Shown: positions 8,289-17,201 of the stretch, piece by piece
How the letters are laid out: each line of letters begins with the position of its first letter
Position numbering within the stretch: the stretch's first letter is position 1
Assembly (NCBI RefSeq): GCF_000338275.1
Contig: NZ_ANMR01000022.1
Span: forward strand, 124,001 to 188,000
Length of the DNA: 64,000 nucleotides
Reading direction: 5' to 3'
DNA from: Staphylococcus xylosus NJ
GTDB lineage: Bacteria > Bacillota > Bacilli > Staphylococcales > Staphylococcaceae
Notes under the pieces: generated by a model
What the model was told of the DNA's origin: nothing
Database searches by the model: none
The model's input: only the letters and a program-made list of their open reading frames with translations
Program-made: the position numbers and the translations under genes

Positions 8289-9422
8289 TTGAAAAATATA
8301 AAGGTTGGATTAACCGTTGCTCCTAATATGCCAGAAAAATTAACAAATAAATTTATAGACATACTACCAGAACTCTTAGAGAAAAGAATTTCAGGAGTTA
8401 GCTTCGAATTTAAAGTAGAGTCAAATACAGTGGTAGGTAGCGCTGAATATGTAGATAGATGCATTGATTACGCTTATAAACGTAAAGAAAAAAGTGATTT
8501 AGACTATTCTATATGTGTTACTGATTTACCAAGCTTTTCTAATAATAAAAGCGTTATATCAGACGTTAATTTTGAGAAACAAACCGCACTTATTTCTTTA
8601 CCTGCGTTAGGAATCTATAGATTAAAACGTAAACTGTGCTCCATAATTATAGATGTCATTATAGACATGTATATGAATTCTGAACATAAAACTTCTCCTT
8701 TGAAAAAATTGTCTTCTATAAAAGTTAATGAAGTAATTCCTCAAGAGAAAACTACAACTAATCACAGATATGTTTATAGTTCCACTATTCTAGGAGTGTT
8801 GAAAATAATCTTAGGTATGACTTATGCAAACGAGCCATGGAAAGCAATTATCTCATTCAAAAAGATAATTGCTCTCGGGGCAGCAACTGGCACTTATATT
8901 TCTATATTTTCTACGCCTTGGCAATTAAGCCTAGTCTATGAATGGCAAAGATTTATACTACTTATGACGCTTTCGTTAATAGGCATGATTAGCTGGCTAG
9001 TTTACGCTCACAATTTTTGGGAACTCCCTTCTTCAGCAACAGAAAAAAAATACCGCTATCTTTATAACATTACTACATTGTTAACTATGTTTTGTTTATT
9101 CCTTTTAAGTTATATTATTCTTTTTCTGTTATTACTAACTAGCATAATTTTCTTTGTACCTGACGATTTATTTAAAAATTGGGGGAACGCAACAGAAAGT
9201 TATTCAGTAAGTAATTATTTACGTTTAAGTTGGTTCATATCCTCTGCTGGTCTTTTAGCAGGTGCATTAGGCTCCGTTATGGAAGGAGAAAATACGATGA
9301 AAGAGATTACTTATACAAGCCGACAAAGAGGACGTAAGCAAAGAATTCAACGCCAATTAGAAAAAGAGGAAACATCATTAAAAACTGAAAAACAAAAAAA
9401 AACGCATAAAATCAAAACATAA
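8289..9422 (+). CDS. Membrane protein of unknown function, first paralogue
   Basis: A 377-residue protein. Residues about 1-125 form a soluble domain opening with KVGLTVAP and containing VTDLP and a VISDVNF strand. A variable linker follows, then four to five membrane helices (about 195-330). The highly basic C-terminal tail (SRQRGRKQRIQRQ) is presumably cytosolic. The start is TTG, fixed by an AGGAGG eight bases upstream. It is paralogous to the next gene: both share the TAP/AP opening, TDLP, T-x-WQLS, AH-x-x-W-(D/E)-x-P, LYN-x-TTL and SRQ motifs. Such proteins are sometimes misnamed as tetrahydrofolate enzymes, but I see no basis for that. The function is unknown. Confidence 0.82.
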   Translation: MKNIKVGLTVAPNMPEKLTNKFIDILPELLEKRISGVSFEFKVESNTVVGSAEYVDRCIDYAYKRKEKSDLDYSICVTDLPSFSNNKSVISDVNFEKQTALISLPALGIYRLKRKLCSIIIDVIIDMYMNSEHKTSPLKKLSSIKVNEVIPQEKTTTNHRYVYSSTILGVLKIILGMTYANEPWKAIISFKKIIALGAATGTYISIFSTPWQLSLVYEWQRFILLMTLSLIGMISWLVYAHNFWELPSSATEKKYRYLYNITTLLTMFCLFLLSYIILFLLLLTSIIFFVPDDLFKNWGNATESYSVSNYLRLSWFISSAGLLAGALGSVMEGENTMKEITYTSRQRGRKQRIQRQLEKEETSLKTEKQKKTHKIKT

Positions 9423-9442
9423 AATCTGAAGGAGTAATTACA

Positions 9443-10561
9443 ATGAAGAAAAAAGTCGGTATACTGACAGCCCCTGATTTAGCAAAAAAGCTAGCAGATA
9501 AGTATTATGAAACGCTTCCTAGTTTGCTCTCTTCACAATTTGATTCATCAATAGAATGGGAAGTAGAAGTGATAAAAGATTCTATAACAGGCGCAGCCAA
9601 AAATTTTATTGATTTATATACAAATACTGAAAGTTATGCAAAAGAAAATAACTGGTCATATGTAATCAACTTAACTGATTTACCTATACTTGATGAAAAA
9701 AGAGTTATAGCTGCTGATATTAACAAGAAAAGTAAAACAATTTTGCTTTCTGTTTCTGCTTTTGGGTGGGGATCTATACGTAAAAGAGTAGAGCGTGCTA
9801 TATTATACGCTATGAAAGAAGTTTACTATCTCAACAATGATAATAATCAACAGGATAACGAATACAATAAAAAATATTATAATCAACACGCTTTTCCATC
9901 TAAACGATTACAAAGAAAAACTGTCTATATAGAGGACACTGACTCTTATCATATTCGTTATTTAATAGTCCCTTCTTTTATCGGTAAATTACAATTAGTT
10001 TCTGGTATGGTCTCAGTTAACAAACCTTTAAACATGATGAAAACCCTTACGAGTTCACTTGCTTTATCTTTTACCACAGGTGCTTTTGGCTTAATTTTCA
10101 CCACACTGTGGCAATTAAGTTATATTTTTTCAGAATTACGTTTGTTATCTCTTTCTTTTGCATCTATATTTGCAATGTTAATATGGATCATTTTAGCTCA
10201 TCAATTATGGGATATCCCTGCTGGAAAAGGAGAAAAATATATTTCTAAATTATATAATTTTACGACGCTAATTACACTTTTCATATCAGTATCAATTTAC
10301 TATATAACTTTATTTATCTTATTTTTAATAACTTGCTTAACTATTTTGCCTGCTGATTTTGTAGGAAAAACAATAGGAACTTCAGGTCCTGCAGATTTTA
10401 TACAATATATAGAAATTGCTTGGCTTGCTGCTTCTATTGCTACAGTGGCTGGCGCAGTAGGAGTAGGTTTAACAAATGAAAAATTAGTAAAAGAGAGTAC
10501 CTTTAGTTACAGACAGCAATCTAGATATGAAAATATCGTTACCAAAAAGTCTGAAAAATAA
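9443..10561 (+). CDS. Membrane protein of unknown function, second paralogue
   Basis: A 372-residue paralogue of the preceding gene, 20 bases downstream with an AAGGAG ribosome binding site, so probably cotranscribed. The N-terminal soluble domain starts KVGILTAPDLAKKL and carries LTDLPILDEKRVIAADIN. The membrane half has the conserved TTLWQLS, ILAHQLWDIP and LYNFTTLITLF blocks, with about five hydrophobic segments between residues 200 and 340. The tail is basic (YRQQSRYEN). The two proteins have diverged strongly outside these motifs, which suggests an old duplication and perhaps a heteromeric complex. No catalytic motif is recognised. Confidence 0.82.
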   Translation: MKKKVGILTAPDLAKKLADKYYETLPSLLSSQFDSSIEWEVEVIKDSITGAAKNFIDLYTNTESYAKENNWSYVINLTDLPILDEKRVIAADINKKSKTILLSVSAFGWGSIRKRVERAILYAMKEVYYLNNDNNQQDNEYNKKYYNQHAFPSKRLQRKTVYIEDTDSYHIRYLIVPSFIGKLQLVSGMVSVNKPLNMMKTLTSSLALSFTTGAFGLIFTTLWQLSYIFSELRLLSLSFASIFAMLIWIILAHQLWDIPAGKGEKYISKLYNFTTLITLFISVSIYYITLFILFLITCLTILPADFVGKTIGTSGPADFIQYIEIAWLAASIATVAGAVGVGLTNEKLVKESTFSYRQQSRYENIVTKKSEK

Positions 10562-10790
10562 AAGGCTATAAAATTAAGTATAAATTTTTACTATTTCTTT
10601 AATTAACCAATAGGCTAGATAAAGCAAGTATATTTTATCGTTAAACTCACTTCTCTGCTTTCTAGTATTATTGGTACTTGTGCCGCCCAAAAAGTAATGT
10701 ACTACCTTGTTTTATACCATTAAAAATTTTATATATTATTAAATTTTTAATATAAATATACTTAAAGTTATTCCACGGTTAACTTTAAAT

Positions 10791-10815
10791 GTTTAATAAA
10801 ATAATTGTTGGGAAT
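10791..10815 (+). promoter_or_regulatory. Sigma-B-like promoter
   Basis: GTTTAA, 13 bp, GGGAAT: full -35 match and near-match -10 at an allowed spacing. It lies 56 bases upstream of the short ORF at 10872. Confidence 0.5.
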
Positions 10816-10871
10816 ATTAATAAAGTGGTGAAATATTATTTTTTTTAAAACCCTAAAGGAGGGAATTTAAA

Positions 10872-10996
10872 ATGATTAATACTTCTTATAAAACGAGTAA
10901 TAAAACACCTATATAGCATATGATAAATTAAACAAGTTAATTATTGATATAATTAATAAACAAAATTTTACGTTCTTTATAGTAAAAACTGCCTAG
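10872..10996 (+). pseudogene. Possible decayed small gene (frameshifted)
   Basis: A strong ribosome binding site (AAAGGAGGGAA) precedes ATG 10872. The frame stops after 14 codons (MINTSYKTSNKTPI, stop 10914-10916). Starting at 10904 in another frame, 30 further sense codons read NTYIAYDKLNKLIIDIINKQ and on to a TAG at 10994. A single-base change near 10904 would join the two into a protein of about 40 residues. It could equally be a short leader peptide or chance. The upstream sigma-B-like promoter favours a former stress gene. Confidence 0.35.
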
Positions 10997-11147
10997 AATC
11001 CCTTTTAGCATTTACGTTTCCCATTAAATATAAGCACACACGATACCTATCCTAACGACTAAGTATTTGTAAGAAAATTTCCAAACTATTTTCATACAAA
11101 TACTTTTTATTTACCTATCTACTTTTAAGATTGGAGTGAAACTATTG

Positions 11148-11561
11148 ATGGTACAATTAAAAGATTATTTAACACGTGAAATCGTTACTTCTGACGTAGA
11201 AGAAAATTTAACATCTATAGCACAAAAAATGGCTGAAACAGCAGTCGGTTTCTTACCAATTCTTCAACACACTAATTATGTTGGTGTCATAACAGATAGA
11301 GATATAGTAGTGAAAGGGCTAGCAAACAATCAAACAAAAGCTGGAGATATCATGACGACAAATATTGTAACTGCTAATTCTGAGATGACTATTAAAGAAG
11401 CAACATCATTAATGAAAGAGCATCATATATACCGTTTACTAGTAGTAGACGATCATAAAATACAAGGCATAGTAACTTTAGGTGACTTAGGTGTAGAGAA
11501 TGCTACACAATTAATTGGACAAACAGTAAGCGAAATATCTGAGGAACAAGATAATAATTAA
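11148..11561 (+). CDS. CBS domain-pair protein
   Basis: About 137 residues made almost entirely of two CBS motifs (about 5-60 and 70-125), including VGVITDRDIV and IQGIVTLGDLG, which are typical adenosyl-ligand loop elements. Stand-alone CBS pairs bind AMP, ATP, SAM or c-di-AMP; the ligand here cannot be told. It is similar in layout to B. subtilis YhcV. The start is uncertain: GGAG at 11133 favours TTG 11145 or ATG 11148 over the GTG at 11136. A terminator follows. Confidence 0.85.
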   Translation: MVQLKDYLTREIVTSDVEENLTSIAQKMAETAVGFLPILQHTNYVGVITDRDIVVKGLANNQTKAGDIMTTNIVTANSEMTIKEATSLMKEHHIYRLLVVDDHKIQGIVTLGDLGVENATQLIGQTVSEISEEQDNN

Positions 11562-11582
11562 CTATTAATTTATTAATCCTTA

Positions 11583-11612
11583 AGGGTCGCAAACATTTTG
11601 TGACTCTTTTTC
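11583..11612 (+). terminator. Terminator after the CBS protein gene
   Basis: AGGGTCGCAAA pairs, with two G-U pairs, with TTTGTGACTCT, and is followed by a T run. Confidence 0.65.
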
Positions 11613-11694
11613 AAAATTACTTATATGTATCTACAATCGTTTAATTCAAAGAATTTTTTGAGAGTTAAACTATTAAATATTTAGAGGTGATTCT

Positions 11695-12048
11695 ATGAAA
11701 ATAGAAGATTGCATAGAAAATTTTATTCTCAGTATTAACGAAAAAAATTCCCAATTGTTTTGCAATTTATTAGGACCTAAAGAGCTTTCCAAATTAAGAA
11801 AAAAATTATATATAAACAGAAATTATATAAGTATTAATAGATATGTAAAAGAACGGTATTTGGAAAAACTTTCTCGTTTAGTTTCTCCACCTTATTCCTA
11901 TGAGTATTTTAAGAGAGGAAATAAGTATATTGTGAAATATAAATTTGCCAAAAATAAATCTTATTTCATAACTGAATTCAATGTTTCAGAAAGTGAAGAT
12001 GATTCCTTGATTAGTTTAAATATTACTAAAATACAAGCTAAAATATAA
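11695..12048 (+). CDS. Hypothetical protein (117 aa)
   Basis: A 117-residue basic protein with no membrane segment and many Lys, Tyr and Asn. The first part (KIEDCIENFILSINEKNSQLF) is predicted helical; the second half alternates like a small beta sheet (YEYFKRGNKYIVKYKFAKN). This resembles small NTF2-like or cystatin-like folds, but that is only a guess. An AGAGGTG ribosome binding site precedes ATG 11695. Codon use is AT-rich like its neighbours. It lies between the CBS protein and the odd peroxiredoxin, with no evident functional link. Confidence 0.6.
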   Translation: MKIEDCIENFILSINEKNSQLFCNLLGPKELSKLRKKLYINRNYISINRYVKERYLEKLSRLVSPPYSYEYFKRGNKYIVKYKFAKNKSYFITEFNVSESEDDSLISLNITKIQAKI

Positions 12049-12123
12049 GACTTTAACCCCCTCTTCAAGTGGTCCCAAATCACCTACGTTTTTTACAATT
12101 TGAATCGAAATGAGGTTAGTGTT

Positions 12124-12831
12124 ATGAGTTTTGAAAACGAAACAAGTTACGATATAGACAATTTACCTAGTATTGGTCAACAAGCGCCCCATTTTAAAGG
12201 ACTGTCTACTCAAGGAGACATAACTTTAGACGACTATAAAGGGCAATGGATGCTATTATTTGCATATCCCTATGACTTTTCTCCAGTATCCACTTCTGAG
12301 TTTATAACATTACAAGAAAATTATGATGAACTTAAAGATTTACAAATATCTGTTGTAGGTTTAAGTGTGGATAGTATTGCTTCACATATAGCTTGGTTAA
12401 CAAGTATAGAATCATCTTTTAATACAAATATAGAGTTTCCACTTATCGCTGACTCAAGTAAACAGATTTCAAAAAATTATGGAATATTGTCTAAAGAAGA
12501 TGACAAGCAATCAGCTACTCGTGCAGTATTGATTATTGATGATAATTTAGTTGTACGTTCAATTATGTATTATCCTACAGCTATAGGACGCAATGTGAAT
12601 GAAATCATACGTATGGTAAAAGCAATAAAAACGTCCGATGAAAATGACTCAATTATGCCCGAAAATTGGCAACCAGGAGACAAAGTACTATCCCTACCTC
12701 CCTCTAACGTTAAAGATGCCAAGGGACGCATAAATGGTACTAACTATAACTGTAAAACTTGGTATTACTGTGAAAAAGATATAGACCACAAAACCAAAAA
12801 AATTTATAATGCTTTCTTGCAAGATGAATAA
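12124..12831 (+). CDS. Peroxiredoxin-like protein lacking the peroxidatic cysteine
   Basis: A 235-residue protein of the Prx6/archaeal 1-Cys-type peroxiredoxin family. The AhpC/TSA domain spans about 18-165 (GQQAPHFKG, FAYPYDFSPVSTSEF, VVGLSVDSIASHIAWL, conserved Arg in TRAVLIIDD, MYYPTAIGRN). The C-terminal Prx domain contains MPENWQPGD and two cysteines, Cys210 and Cys216 (CKTWYYC). The family motif PxDFTPVCTTE reads PYDFSPVSTSE here: residue 56, the catalytic Cys position, is Ser (codon TCC), and the motif Thr is also Ser. Normal peroxidase activity by this site is therefore not expected. The start is ATG 12124 with GAGG upstream. The frame is intact, so this is not simple decay. Confidence 0.85.
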   Translation: MSFENETSYDIDNLPSIGQQAPHFKGLSTQGDITLDDYKGQWMLLFAYPYDFSPVSTSEFITLQENYDELKDLQISVVGLSVDSIASHIAWLTSIESSFNTNIEFPLIADSSKQISKNYGILSKEDDKQSATRAVLIIDDNLVVRSIMYYPTAIGRNVNEIIRMVKAIKTSDENDSIMPENWQPGDKVLSLPPSNVKDAKGRINGTNYNCKTWYYCEKDIDHKTKKIYNAFLQDE

Positions 12832-12882
12832 CATATAGATTGTAATTGAACACATTTAGCCAACAAGTGCCTAAAAAATAAT

Positions 12883-12920
12883 AGGAAAGTTTTTACTATA
12901 TATTTAGTAGAAACTTTCCT
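12883..12920. terminator. Bidirectional terminator between peroxiredoxin-like gene and symporter
   Basis: An AGGAAAGTTTTTACTA arm pairs with TTAGTAGAAACTTTCCT and is followed by TTTTTATT on the plus strand. The genes on either side converge. Confidence 0.85.
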
Positions 12921-13007
12921 TTTTATTATGTGTAAATAATTAGAGTGGTATTATTATCAGTAACATACTAGACATATAAATTGGAAATTTTTAAGTAGAT
13001 GCCTCTT

Positions 13008-14735
13008 CTATTCATGTAAATACTTTTTCTTCCAATTTTTAATAGCAATAAACGATAATAGCATCGTACAAATAATCAATACTATGGTAAATGGCCAAAA
13101 CCATATAGATACAATACTTCCTTCTATGGCTAAACCAATTTTAGAAAATAGGCCAAATGTAAAAACAATACTTCCTAATAAACAAATTGAAACTGGCAAC
13201 GCGTATTTCCATGGTGTTAAATTAACAACAGCTTTGTCCTGGAAAGTAAAAGGAATCTTTAACGGTCTTACTTTGCCTAAAATCAATAAAAATAGTACTT
13301 CTATTAAAAAAAGTAGACCTTGAATATGAATAAAGTTAATAGGTATCGTTACATTGAAAATTGTTGTCAAGCCCCACATTAACATATAATAAATCACCAC
13401 ATGCGAGATAATAACAATTTTAGCTCCAACTGCTGGAACAGTTTTAGAAAATATACCCACTAACACGATTACTATAATCGGTATATTAAAAAAACCTGTA
13501 AATTCTCTGATAATCGTCCACAAGCCGTCTGGAGCATACAGTAAAAGTGGGGAAATAAAGAAGGTCAACAAAGATAATATAACGCCAAACCACTGACTCA
13601 CTCTTATCATTTCTTGGTCATTTGCTTTTTTATTCAGCACAACTTTATAAATATCATAACAGAACATTGTCGCAGCACTGTTTAACAATGAATTGAAACT
13701 AGAAAAAACTGCTCCTAATAATACAGCTAAAAAGAACCCGTTTAAAAACGTAGGGAAAATATCATTGATTAATGCTGGATAAGCTAAATCCATAGTTTTT
13801 AACTTAGGGCCATAGAGATGATAGGCTATTATACCAGGTATCATCATTAAAAATGGGACTAATATTTTTAAAAAACCTGTAAACAAGGCGCCTTTTTGTC
13901 CTTCAGCAAGACTTTTAGCGCCTAATGTTCGTTGAATAACATATTGATTAGTTCCCCAATAAAATAAATTAGCGAATAGCATACCAGTAAATATTGTTCC
14001 AAAAGGTACACCATCTTTGCTAGATCCAATAGAATTTAGTTTTTCTGGATGTTCTGTCACTACTGTTTTTATACCTATTAAAAAATCGCCGTTTCCTAAC
14101 GCTATAAAACCTAATATAGGTACAATTAGACCAACAACCAATAAACCAATGCCATTGATGGTATCTGAAATAGCAACCGCGCGCAAACCTCCAAATATAG
14201 CATAAATAGAACCTATAATGCCTATCGTCCAAACTGACAACCACATAGCTTGTTCAAATGTAATACCTAACATATTTGGTATATCAAATACCTGTAATAC
14301 AGCTATTGCTCCTGAATATAGAACTGACGGAATCGTAATAAGACCATAGCCAAGCAAAAATAATAATACAACAAGCAATCTTGTTCCTTGATCAAATCTA
14401 TCATTTAAAAACTCTGGTAATGTTGTAAACGCACCTTTTAAATAACGTGGTAAAAGTACAAGAGCTAAAATAATAACAGAAAAACCCGCTGTGACTTCCC
14501 AAGCCATATTAGTTAAATTAGCACTATATGCTTGGCCATTTAACCCAATTAATTGTTCTGCTGATAAATTTGTCAATACTAAAGATCCTGCTATAAAGCC
14601 ACCTGTCAATCCTCTTCCTGCTAAAAAATACCCCGTCGAGTCGTTCACTTTATTTTTAGTTTTGTGATAAGCATACCAAGCAACAAATGCCATAAAACCT
14701 GCACAAGAAAAAAGTGTAAAAAAAGTTTCTCCCAT
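13008..14735 (-). CDS. Solute:sodium symporter family (SSS) transporter
   Basis: A 575-residue integral membrane protein with about 14 hydrophobic helices. SSS family features include GYFLAGRGLTGGFIAGSLVLTNLSAEQLIGLNG near the N terminus, and the helix containing SSFNSLLNSAATMF, which lies where sodium-binding Ser residues occur. It resembles the YidK/SGLT-like group that carries sugars or related compounds with Na+; the substrate cannot be assigned. GGGGG lies 6 bases before the ATG. It is transcribed alone, and its 3' end converges on the terminator at 12883. Confidence 0.9.
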   Translation of the reverse strand: MGETFFTLFSCAGFMAFVAWYAYHKTKNKVNDSTGYFLAGRGLTGGFIAGSLVLTNLSAEQLIGLNGQAYSANLTNMAWEVTAGFSVIILALVLLPRYLKGAFTTLPEFLNDRFDQGTRLLVVLLFLLGYGLITIPSVLYSGAIAVLQVFDIPNMLGITFEQAMWLSVWTIGIIGSIYAIFGGLRAVAISDTINGIGLLVVGLIVPILGFIALGNGDFLIGIKTVVTEHPEKLNSIGSSKDGVPFGTIFTGMLFANLFYWGTNQYVIQRTLGAKSLAEGQKGALFTGFLKILVPFLMMIPGIIAYHLYGPKLKTMDLAYPALINDIFPTFLNGFFLAVLLGAVFSSFNSLLNSAATMFCYDIYKVVLNKKANDQEMIRVSQWFGVILSLLTFFISPLLLYAPDGLWTIIREFTGFFNIPIIVIVLVGIFSKTVPAVGAKIVIISHVVIYYMLMWGLTTIFNVTIPINFIHIQGLLFLIEVLFLLILGKVRPLKIPFTFQDKAVVNLTPWKYALPVSICLLGSIVFTFGLFSKIGLAIEGSIVSIWFWPFTIVLIICTMLLSFIAIKNWKKKYLHE

Positions 14736-14990
14736 AATTGTCCCCCTACATAAGAAAATCTCAACCGTTAAAATTTATTAATTAAATAATTATTTAAGTA
14801 ACAAATTTTCTATGTTTATACATTATTTCCCTTTTTAAGTAAATTTAACTTAAAAATATAAAGATAATTTATTTTTTAGTATCGAATATAATTAGAATTT
14901 AATAAAACAATATGCGATGTTTATTAACATAAAAACAGGGGAGTTGATAATTATTGAAAATAAATAATATTTCGAAAGGGGTGTTACAAT
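14736..14990. other. Divergent promoter region of the symporter and the DUF2243 gene
   Basis: 255 bases, AT-rich. A GTTTAT-13-GGGGAG element near 14918-14942 is only a weak sigma-B resemblance. No gene is seen. Confidence 0.3.
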
Positions 14991-15452
14991 ATGGAACAGT
15001 TAATTTCTCATCCACAACGTAATGTATGGTCTGGGATTCTGTTTGGTCTAGGTGTTGCAGCTTTTATTGACGAAGTAGTGTTTCATCAGCTTTTAGCTTG
15101 GCATCACTTTTATGACAAATCATCTATGGCTATGGGCTTAGTGTCAGATGGCTTGTTTCATGCGTTTAGTTGGTTTGCCACAATCGCCAGTCTATTTTTA
15201 TTAGCAGATATTAAAAGAAGAAATTCATTTTGGGTAAAAAGATGGGTTAGCGGTATATTGTTAGGTCTTGGCTTCTTCCAATTGTATGACGGTCTTATTC
15301 AACATAAAATATTTCGAATACATCAAATTCGTTACGAAGTTAATGTACTCCCTTACGATATAGTTTGGAACGCCATTGCAGTCATTGTCCTAATTGTTGG
15401 ATTTATTGTCTTTATACAAACTCAAAAATATATAAGAAGAAAAGGAGGATAA
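14991..15452 (+). CDS. DUF2243 membrane protein
   Basis: A 153-residue membrane protein with four helices (about 15-35, 50-72, 82-102, 122-142). DUF2243 features are the G-I-L-x-G-L-G-x-x-x-F-x-D-x-x-x-x-H motif near residues 16-30 and HKI-RIHQIR in the third loop. Conserved histidines on the helices suggest a metal or haem role. It is followed three bases later by a CtaG-family protein; this pairing is common and suggests a shared role in copper delivery or terminal oxidase assembly (inference). AAGGGGTG lies before the ATG. Confidence 0.85.
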   Translation: MEQLISHPQRNVWSGILFGLGVAAFIDEVVFHQLLAWHHFYDKSSMAMGLVSDGLFHAFSWFATIASLFLLADIKRRNSFWVKRWVSGILLGLGFFQLYDGLIQHKIFRIHQIRYEVNVLPYDIVWNAIAVIVLIVGFIVFIQTQKYIRRKGG

Positions 15453-15455
15453 AAT

Positions 15456-16229
15456 ATGCATAATCACCTACAACCAGAAATTATTTATTTTGAGGTGCTT
15501 ATCGTGTGTTTTTTAGTTTTAATTTTTCTTCTCTATTTCTTTGCTGCAATAATAACTAATAAAAAATTTAGTAAATGGCCATGGCATCGTTATGTCTTTT
15601 GGAGTTTAGGTATTTTTTGTATAGGCACAGCTTTAGTAGGGCCATTAGCATCTTACGCTCATATGAGCTTTGTTGGTCATATGATTGGGCACCTATTACT
15701 CGGTATGCTCAGTCCGCTTCTCTTAGCACTTGCTAAGCCTATGACACTGTTACTGCGATCACTGAACGTATCAACTGCCAGAAGTCTTACATCTATATTA
15801 AAAAGCCACTTATTAAAATTTTTAACTCATCCTATTATAGCTACTACACTCAATATTGGTGGATTATGGTTACTTTATACCACACCGCTTTTTCATTTAA
15901 TGCATCAATCTATTTTTCTATACGCGTTTGTTCACTTGCATGTATTTTTGGCTGGTTATCTGTTCACTATTTCTATTATTTATTTAGATATAACGCCTCA
16001 TCAATATAGTCACTTATATCGTTCTTTAATATTGATTATAGCTCTAGCAGCTCATAAAATTTTATCTAAATATATTTATGCTTTTCCAACATCCGGCGTA
16101 CCTAGACCAGAAGCAGAAGCGGGAAGCATATGGATGTATTATGGTGGTGATATTATTGATTTAATATTAATTATTATTCTTTGTTATCAATGGTATAAAG
16201 CAACAACTCCACGTGCTACAATGTCTTAA
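15456..16229 (+). CDS. CtaG-family cytochrome c oxidase assembly factor
   Basis: A 257-residue membrane protein with about seven helices and the caa3_CtaG pattern: MSFVGHMIGHLLLGMLSPLLLALAKP around residues 70-95, with paired histidines, and HLHVFLAGYLFT near residue 167. In Bacillus, CtaG is needed for caa3 oxidase maturation. Staphylococci generally lack a caa3 oxidase, so its client here may be another copper protein or oxidase. It lies three bases after the DUF2243 gene, with AAAGGAGG overlapping that gene's end. The operon probably contains only these two genes. Confidence 0.85.
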   Translation: MHNHLQPEIIYFEVLIVCFLVLIFLLYFFAAIITNKKFSKWPWHRYVFWSLGIFCIGTALVGPLASYAHMSFVGHMIGHLLLGMLSPLLLALAKPMTLLLRSLNVSTARSLTSILKSHLLKFLTHPIIATTLNIGGLWLLYTTPLFHLMHQSIFLYAFVHLHVFLAGYLFTISIIYLDITPHQYSHLYRSLILIIALAAHKILSKYIYAFPTSGVPRPEAEAGSIWMYYGGDIIDLILIIILCYQWYKATTPRATMS

Positions 16230-16324
16230 AAATCTTTTTAATAATGTGGTTATATTATAGAATTGAAATTATTAATTTATAACTTCTATATTTTTAAAAC
16301 CAACATTATTTTATTACTTAGTTA

Positions 16325-16885
16325 TCATTTAAAAATATAGATACTTATTATTAAAATTATTAAAAATGTACCTACAACTAATATAAACCTGTACAAAAAT
16401 GTAGCTATATTTCTTAATTTAGTAGTCTTAACCTCATTTGGATCGTTACCTTTCATAAACGCAACGATACGGTCATAGGTTTGTATATCGTATGATTTCT
16501 TAATGCTATCCACTTTAATAGAAGCCGTTATACCAATGCCTAATAATATAACTTCAATTATAGCTCCAACTGTTCCCCAATAATACATTGCTGGGCCAAT
16601 TAAAATCGCGGCCGTTAGCATTGGCCATATCATTAAATGCGTCCACAAGTTAAAGCAAGCTTTTCTTAATTTTTGCTCCATAATTTCTACATCTCCTTTG
16701 ACTAAATCGTCTAAAGAAACATCGAACAATGAACTAAGCATTAATAAATTATGCACGTCAGGATAACTCTTATCATTTTCCCAGTTTGATATTGTTTGTC
16801 GTGAAACATATAATTTATTAGCTAAATCTTCTTGAGAAAGTTGATCACGTCGTCGAAAATATTTTATTTGATAACCTAAGTTCAT
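16325..16885 (-). CDS. XRE-family membrane-anchored regulator
   Basis: A 186-residue protein. An N-terminal HTH_3 domain (residues about 4-60: IKYFRRRDQLSQEDLANKL, then VSRQTISNWENDKSYPD) is followed by a linker and three hydrophobic helices (about 85-105, 108-125, 160-184). This is the YgzD/YvaO-like layout of HTH plus membrane domain often found beside transporters or peptide-resistance genes. No partner gene is adjacent. GGAG upstream supports the start. The target is unknown. Confidence 0.82.
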   Translation of the reverse strand: MNLGYQIKYFRRRDQLSQEDLANKLYVSRQTISNWENDKSYPDVHNLLMLSSLFDVSLDDLVKGDVEIMEQKLRKACFNLWTHLMIWPMLTAAILIGPAMYYWGTVGAIIEVILLGIGITASIKVDSIKKSYDIQTYDRIVAFMKGNDPNEVKTTKLRNIATFLYRFILVVGTFLIILIISIYIFK

Positions 16886-17201
16886 TGCTTTTTGCTCCTT
16901 CTATTAGAGATTAAGATAAAATATATTATTAGACTATCAAAGTTCTTTAACATCTGCATAGTTTTCTTTGTCTAAATGCTTTTACATCCTAATTTAACAA
17001 CTTTTTTAAGACTACCTTTAGACAGAACGACAAAAAAGGACGAGATTGAAACCAGTAAAGTTTCATATCTTCGCCCTCATGATAATCATATATCTAGGTA
17101 ATTAGTAATCATTTAATCACTTAATTTTGATAACTGTATAGATTCAATAGTTAAAATTCATTCACATCTATACAATTAAATTAGTGATATGGCTAACTCA
17201 A
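16886..17201. other. Intergenic region containing the glpT terminator
   Basis: About 315 bases between two minus-strand genes. It holds the upstream region of the XRE gene and the terminator at 17033-17078. Nothing else is seen. Confidence 0.4.
17033..17078 (-). terminator. Terminator downstream of glpT
   Basis: GATATGAAAC pairs with GTTTCAATC around a seven-base loop, with an outer GGGCGAAG/CTCGTCC-type extension, then CCTTTTTTG on the minus strand. Confidence 0.7.

Larger units (their letters stand above)
10562..11144. other. Intergenic region with decayed small gene
   Basis: AT-rich; holds a sigma-B-like promoter (10791-10815) and a very short ORF with a strong ribosome binding site (10872). 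The rest shows no coding signal. Confidence 0.4.

Noticed and set aside
13084..14244. Several frames opposite or shifted within the SSS symporter
   Set aside because: They mirror the hydrophobic codon pattern of the real gene and lack translation signals; the same applies to antisense frames inside dnaA, dnaN, gyrB, gdpP, walH and the beta-xylosidase.
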